A DNA stretch of 40,634 nucleotides, taken from positions 1-40,634 of the forward strand of contig JASJBE010000057.1 of the NCBI GenBank assembly GCA_030066655.1, given 5' to 3'. The DNA comes from Woeseiaceae bacterium (GTDB lineage: Bacteria; Pseudomonadota; Gammaproteobacteria; Steroidobacterales; Woeseiaceae). This document shows, in pieces, positions 37,666-40,634 of this stretch. The position numbers were made by a program, and so were the translations under genes. The notes beneath the pieces are model-generated. The model ran no database searches. It was not told the origin of the DNA and saw nothing but the letters and a program-made list of their open reading frames with translations. The stretch's first letter is position 1, and each line of letters opens with the position of its first letter.

Positions 37666-38259
37666 TCACTCCTCGTCTTTTAGTATCTCGACTTCGATAG
37701 TCAGCGTGACTTCGTCCGAAACGCTGGGGGCGTAGGCGCCGAGGTCCCAGTCCGAACGCAAAAGCTTGCCGGTGGCCGAGACACCGACGGCCGGGACTCG
37801 CTTGAACGGGTGCATCTTCGCGACGATGGAGGCATCGAGCGTTATCGGCTTCGTGATGCCCTTCATGGTCAGGTCGCCGGTAATCGCGTACTTCGAGTCG
37901 CCTTTGGCCTCGATCGACGTGGCCTCGAACGTGATGCCCGGGAACTGCTTGGTGTTAAAGAACTGCTCGTCACGGAGATGGTCATCGAATACCGGTACGC
38001 GGCTGTCAATACTGTTCGCGTCGATTGCGACGGTGATTGCGCTTTTCTCGGGGTTCGCCGAATCCAGCTCGAGGGTCGCATCGAACTTGTTAAAGCCAAC
38101 GGACGGGTTGGACAGGCCGAAGTGACTGTAGCTGAACAAGATGTATCCGTGCTGGGGGTCGACCTCGTAGGTGCCGTCAGGAACACCGGAGGTGTCTGCG
38201 AATGCATTGACGGTGAGGAGGAGGCTGGCGCATGAAACGAGATGCTTGCTGGACGACAT
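37666..38259 (-). CDS. YceI family periplasmic protein
   Basis: This 197-residue protein has a signal peptide ending near NAFA-DTS and a YceI lipocalin-like barrel: GTYEVDPQHGYILFSYSHFG at the start, LRDEQFFNTKQFPGITFEAT, GDLTMKGITKPITLDASI and SDWDLGAYAPSVSDEVTLTI. YceI proteins bind long isoprenoids such as polyisoprenoid quinone precursors; the role in the cell is not settled. It stands apart from neighbours, with 125 bases downstream and 149 upstream that show no gene. It is probably a single unit, although it reads in the same direction as folM. Confidence 0.93.
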   Translation of the reverse strand: MSSSKHLVSCASLLLTVNAFADTSGVPDGTYEVDPQHGYILFSYSHFGLSNPSVGFNKFDATLELDSANPEKSAITVAIDANSIDSRVPVFDDHLRDEQFFNTKQFPGITFEATSIEAKGDSKYAITGDLTMKGITKPITLDASIVAKMHPFKRVPAVGVSATGKLLRSDWDLGAYAPSVSDEVTLTIEVEILKDEE

Positions 38260-38408
38260 TGGTTAGTCCCGGGTGATGAATAACGTTCGAATTTTCACCC
38301 AACAGGCTCGGGGAGAGTGTTTCAAATTGCATCAAGGGGCTAGTTGTCGCAGGTGCAGTCGAGACTACTCGAAGGCCGATTCTTGCGCCTGCGCGGCGGC
38401 CCGTGCGT

Positions 38409-39110
38409 TCAGACCAGGTGTCGGCCGCCGTCCATGTGGATAATCCGGCCCGTTACGTACTGGCTGCCCAGCAGGTAGTCGACCTGGTGCTGCATCTCAT
38501 CCAGGCCGCCCTCGCGCTGCATCAGACTTTTGCGGAGGGTTCTCTCGCGGTATGCCGCGTCGTCGTGTTCGTTGAACAACACGAGTGCCGGCGCGATGCT
38601 GTTGACCTTGACGTCGGGTGCCAGCAGCGCTGCGAATGACAGCGTCAGGTTGTCCTGAGCGGCCTTGCTCGCCGCATAGGCGATGTGCTTTTTGCTGCCG
38701 CGCCCGGACACGTAGTCGCCCACGTGCACGATGTCCGAGGGCGCACCGGCCTTCAGGAGGTCAGCGAGTCCGAGGTTGATCCGGTACGGGGCGGCGACGT
38801 GCACGGCCATCATGCGCCGCAGGATTTCCTCCGGCGGATAGTCTGCCTGGTCCGGCAGCCAGTCTGACGCGTTGTGGATGATGGCTCGCAGCCGGTCGTG
38901 CTCTTTGGCCACATTGTCGATGAGCGCCTGCACTTGCGCGTCGTCGTAGAAGTCACAGCGGTGCAATTCAACGCCGAGCGTTGCCAGCTCGTCGATGCTG
39001 TCTCGCCGCTTACGGTACGTACCAATCACCGGCTGGCCGCGTGCGATGAAGGTGCGCGCCAGGTGTAAGCCGACGCGCTGTCCTACGCCGGTGATCAGGA
39101 TCGGATTCAC
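38409..39110 (-). CDS. folM: Dihydromonapterin reductase FolM
   Basis: The GTG start at 39108-39110 overlaps the folE stop (GTGA) and gives 233 residues beginning [20 protein letters not shown], an SDR-type cofactor motif. A longer frame reaching into folE is not needed. The catalytic Tyr-x3-Lys is in [13 protein letters not shown], and HNASDWLP replaces the usual NNAG, as in FolM and pteridine reductases. FolM reduces dihydromonapterin to tetrahydromonapterin with NADPH, a cofactor for phenylalanine hydroxylase in some gammaproteobacteria. Its position with folX and folE supports this against a generic SDR. Confidence 0.9.
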   Translation of the reverse strand: MNPILITGVGQRVGLHLARTFIARGQPVIGTYRKRRDSIDELATLGVELHRCDFYDDAQVQALIDNVAKEHDRLRAIIHNASDWLPDQADYPPEEILRRMMAVHVAAPYRINLGLADLLKAGAPSDIVHVGDYVSGRGSKKHIAYAASKAAQDNLTLSFAALLAPDVKVNSIAPALVLFNEHDDAAYRERTLRKSLMQREGGLDEMQHQVDYLLGSQYVTGRIIHMDGGRHLV

Positions 39111-39811
39111 GGGTTCAGGAATTCGGCACGGGTATGGATGTTCTTTTCGAAGCAACCGCCCAGCGCGGTCGTGCTGGTCCGCGAATTTGAATCCATGACG
39201 CCGCGGGATTTAACACAGTAGTGAGTCGCATCAATGCTGACGGCAACGTCGTCCGTGCCCAGCAGCGCCTGCAGTGCGACGAGAATCTGACGCGTGAGCC
39301 GCTCCTGCACCTGTGGGCGCTGAGCGAAGAATCGCACGAGGCGATTGATCTTGGACAGCCCCAGGATCCTGTCCTTCGGGATGTAGGCGACTTTCGCAGT
39401 GCCGTCGATGGTCACAAAGTGATGCTCGCAGGTGCTCACCAGCTCGATGTCCCGGACCTTGACCATCTCGTTGACGCCCATCTTGTTGTCGATCAGCGAG
39501 AGCTTCGGAAATTCGCTGTAGTCCAGTCCGGAGAAGATCTCCCGCACGTACATCTTGGCGATGCGGTGTGGTGTCTCCGCGAGCGAGTCGTCGCTGAGAT
39601 CGAGTCCGAGCGTTTCGACGACCTCGCGCATCAGCGCTTCGATGCGGCGGTACTTCTGCTCAGCAGAGAGCCCGTTGTCGATCATCGGCGTTTCAAGCCC
39701 GCGCTGCACCAACGTATCGCGTACGAGGCGCGCTTCGTCGCTTATCAAGGTTTCTTTATCTGCCGCGGTGGTTTCCGCTATGGCGGACAGGCGAATGGCT
39801 TCAGGGCTCAT
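39107..39811 (-). CDS. folE: GTP cyclohydrolase I
   Basis: This 234-residue enzyme opens GTP to dihydroneopterin triphosphate, the entry to both folate and monapterin. Family features are [17 protein letters not shown], the zinc site with Cys128 in STCEHHF and Cys199 in HYCVKSRG, and [20 protein letters not shown]. The protein is slightly longer at the N-terminus than E. coli FolE (222). It sits between folX and folM with four-base overlaps at both ends (39808-39811 and 39107-39110), so the three are translated together. Confidence 0.97.
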   Translation of the reverse strand: MSPEAIRLSAIAETTAADKETLISDEARLVRDTLVQRGLETPMIDNGLSAEQKYRRIEALMREVVETLGLDLSDDSLAETPHRIAKMYVREIFSGLDYSEFPKLSLIDNKMGVNEMVKVRDIELVSTCEHHFVTIDGTAKVAYIPKDRILGLSKINRLVRFFAQRPQVQERLTRQILVALQALLGTDDVAVSIDATHYCVKSRGVMDSNSRTSTTALGGCFEKNIHTRAEFLNP

Positions 39812-40209
39812 GATGCTTTCTCCAGTAGGCGCGGCACGGCCGCGTGCTGCGCAGGATGTTCGAGGGTAAGTGATACGGAATCAGCGAAGCGCAGTGCGTG
39901 GGGCTTTTCGATGGTAACGGAGGCCCGCTGAACGCTTGCGTCGGAACTGCAGATGGCCAACACGTCCCCAACCAGCTTCTCGAGCAGCAGGAACTGTCCG
40001 CCTTCGACGAGCTCAATAACGGCCTTCGTGATCGTCTTGTAATTTAGAGCGTCTTCCACACGGTCCTCGAAAACACCGTCCGCCAGGGCATAGGCGATTT
40101 CGGCGTTGATGACGATGTCCTGCTTTTTCACGCGCTCTTCGGGGTTGAAGCCGATGAGTGTGCGAAGGCGCAGGTTGTGGATGCGAATAGTCGCTACTTT
40201 GCGTGTCAT
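39808..40209 (-). CDS. folX: Dihydroneopterin triphosphate 2'-epimerase FolX
   Basis: From ATG 40207-40209 (AAGGA ten bases upstream) the product is 133 residues. An upstream TTG at 40231-40233 would place the ribosome site inside the gene. It has the FolB/FolX fold: [40 protein letters not shown] and [20 protein letters not shown]. FolX epimerises dihydroneopterin triphosphate to the monapterin form. FolB, the aldolase, is the close relative; the [18 protein letters not shown] opening and the folE-folM company favour FolX. It is the first gene of the operon. Confidence 0.88.
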   Translation of the reverse strand: MTRKVATIRIHNLRLRTLIGFNPEERVKKQDIVINAEIAYALADGVFEDRVEDALNYKTITKAVIELVEGGQFLLLEKLVGDVLAICSSDASVQRASVTIEKPHALRFADSVSLTLEHPAQHAAVPRLLEKAS

Positions 40210-40401
40210 TCGTTGTGATTCCTTTCCAGACAAGCTCCTGACACAGGTGCCGGGACGCTGGGGTGCGCGTTTGATGTGAGGGGAGAATTGTGTCGGAAAG
40301 AGCGGTGGGCGGTGTAACAGTTGGTAACGGAGGCGTAACTTGAGCGGGGTGGGAGGATTGAGGAAGCTTAAGATCGTCCTGACGCTGTTTGGAGGATTGA
40401 C

Positions 40402-40485
40402 TTGAAACAGCCTAGGGGCTGTTTCAACCCTGCGGGCGTCGCGGCGATGCCGCTCGGTCCAAATTGCTGGCGCAATTTGTCGAAC
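40402..40485. repeat. Hairpin repeat downstream of tRNA-Arg, related to those near tRNA-Ser
   Basis: An 11-bp hairpin TTGAAACAGCC-TAGG-GGCTGTTTCAA (40402-40427) is followed by CCCTGCGGGCGTC (40428-40440), identical to 27653-27665. A small GCGGC-GAT-GCCGC hairpin follows, then CAAATTGC-TGGC-GCAATTTG (40460-40479) and TCGAAC. The last hairpin has the plan of the one at 27355-27374 and lies 78 bases from the tRNA end, against 76 there. The rest of the gap 40210-40516 has no gene. Confidence 0.7.
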
Positions 40486-40516
40486 GGAGGTTCGATTACG
40501 TCACCGAGCACACCCG

Positions 40517-40556
40517 CTAAACGAAAAGGGCCCCTGGAGGGACCCTTTCCGTTTAG
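40517..40556 (-). terminator. Intrinsic terminator of tRNA-Arg
   Basis: A long, nearly perfect inverted repeat lies just past the CCA end of tRNA-Arg: arms CTAAACGAAAAGGGCCCC (40517-40534) and GGGACCCTTTCCGTTTAG (40539-40556) around TGGA. On the minus strand the GC core is followed by TTTT and CGTTTAG. Its GC-core and A/T-flank layout resembles the terminator after tRNA-Ser. Confidence 0.8.
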
Positions 40557-40557
40557 T

Positions 40558-40634
40558 TGGCGCGCCCGAGAGGATTCGAACCTCTGACCCCAAGATTAGG
40601 AATCTTGTGCTCTATCCTGCTGAGCTACGGGCGC
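40558..40634 (-). tRNA. tRNA-Arg (anticodon CCU)
   Basis: The minus strand from 40634 starts GCGCCCGTAGCTCAGCAGGA. The anticodon arm CAAGA-TTCCTAA-TCTTG has anticodon CCT, which reads AGG. The T-arm has GGTTCGAATCC, acceptor GCGCCCG pairs with CGGGCGC, and CCA is encoded at 40560-40558. The 77-base gene ends exactly at the window edge. tRNA-Arg(CCU) genes are common integration sites, but no integrase is visible on this side. Confidence 0.96.

Overview
The window is a high-GC (roughly 60% by eye), densely coded stretch of a gammaproteobacterial chromosome. The class is inferred from gene order. The order clpS-clpA-infA-aat-trxB-ftsK-lolA-rarA-serS matches the E. coli 20-minute region without lrp and cydDC. 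A folX-folE-folM monapterin operon and a type II secretion operon fit the same placement. Secreted galactan-degrading enzymes and a sodium-coupled sugar-type symporter suggest a heterotroph that meets algal or plant polysaccharide, possibly marine; that is inference. I see no phage, transposon, CRISPR or plasmid genes.

Layout. 1-321 is the 3' end of mogA. 322-634 is non-coding with an imperfect 52-bp direct repeat. 635-6792 (minus) holds gspC-D-E-F of a type II secretion system followed by a small acidic protein. 7077-12900 holds the N-degron module: ClpS adaptor and ClpA unfoldase on the plus strand, then infA, aat, a FemAB-like acyltransferase gene and trxB on the minus strand. 13186-19211 (plus) is a tightly overlapped run ftsK-lolA-vanZ-like-rarA-serS ending in a strong terminator. 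19416-25859 (minus) is an accessory block: a short-chain dehydrogenase, a Tat-exported glycosylasparaginase, an ACR3 arsenite exporter, a FliD-like flagellar hook-motif protein with a near-consensus sigma-28 promoter, and a Na/Pi cotransporter. 26035-27156 (plus) encodes a secreted two-lobed aspartic protease with a PDZ domain.

27157-28048 holds tRNA-Ser(UGA) among hairpin repeats and tRNA-derived fragments. The same kind of hairpin recurs next to tRNA-Arg(CCU) at the right end. 28049-31542 is a set of small secreted, membrane and stress proteins, including YjbQ, a Bcp-type peroxiredoxin and a 38-residue membrane protein. 31677-37540 is a galactan-use locus: SLC5-type symporter, GH53 endo-galactanase and lipoprotein GH2 beta-galactosidase. 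37666-40209 holds YceI and the tetrahydromonapterin genes folX-folE-folM.

The two observations most worth following are the sigma-28-type promoter in front of an apparently isolated FliD-like gene (24277-24374), and a family of hairpins whose stem sequences differ while pairing is kept, placed about 76-78 bp downstream of two different tRNA genes (27355-27374 and 40460-40479).
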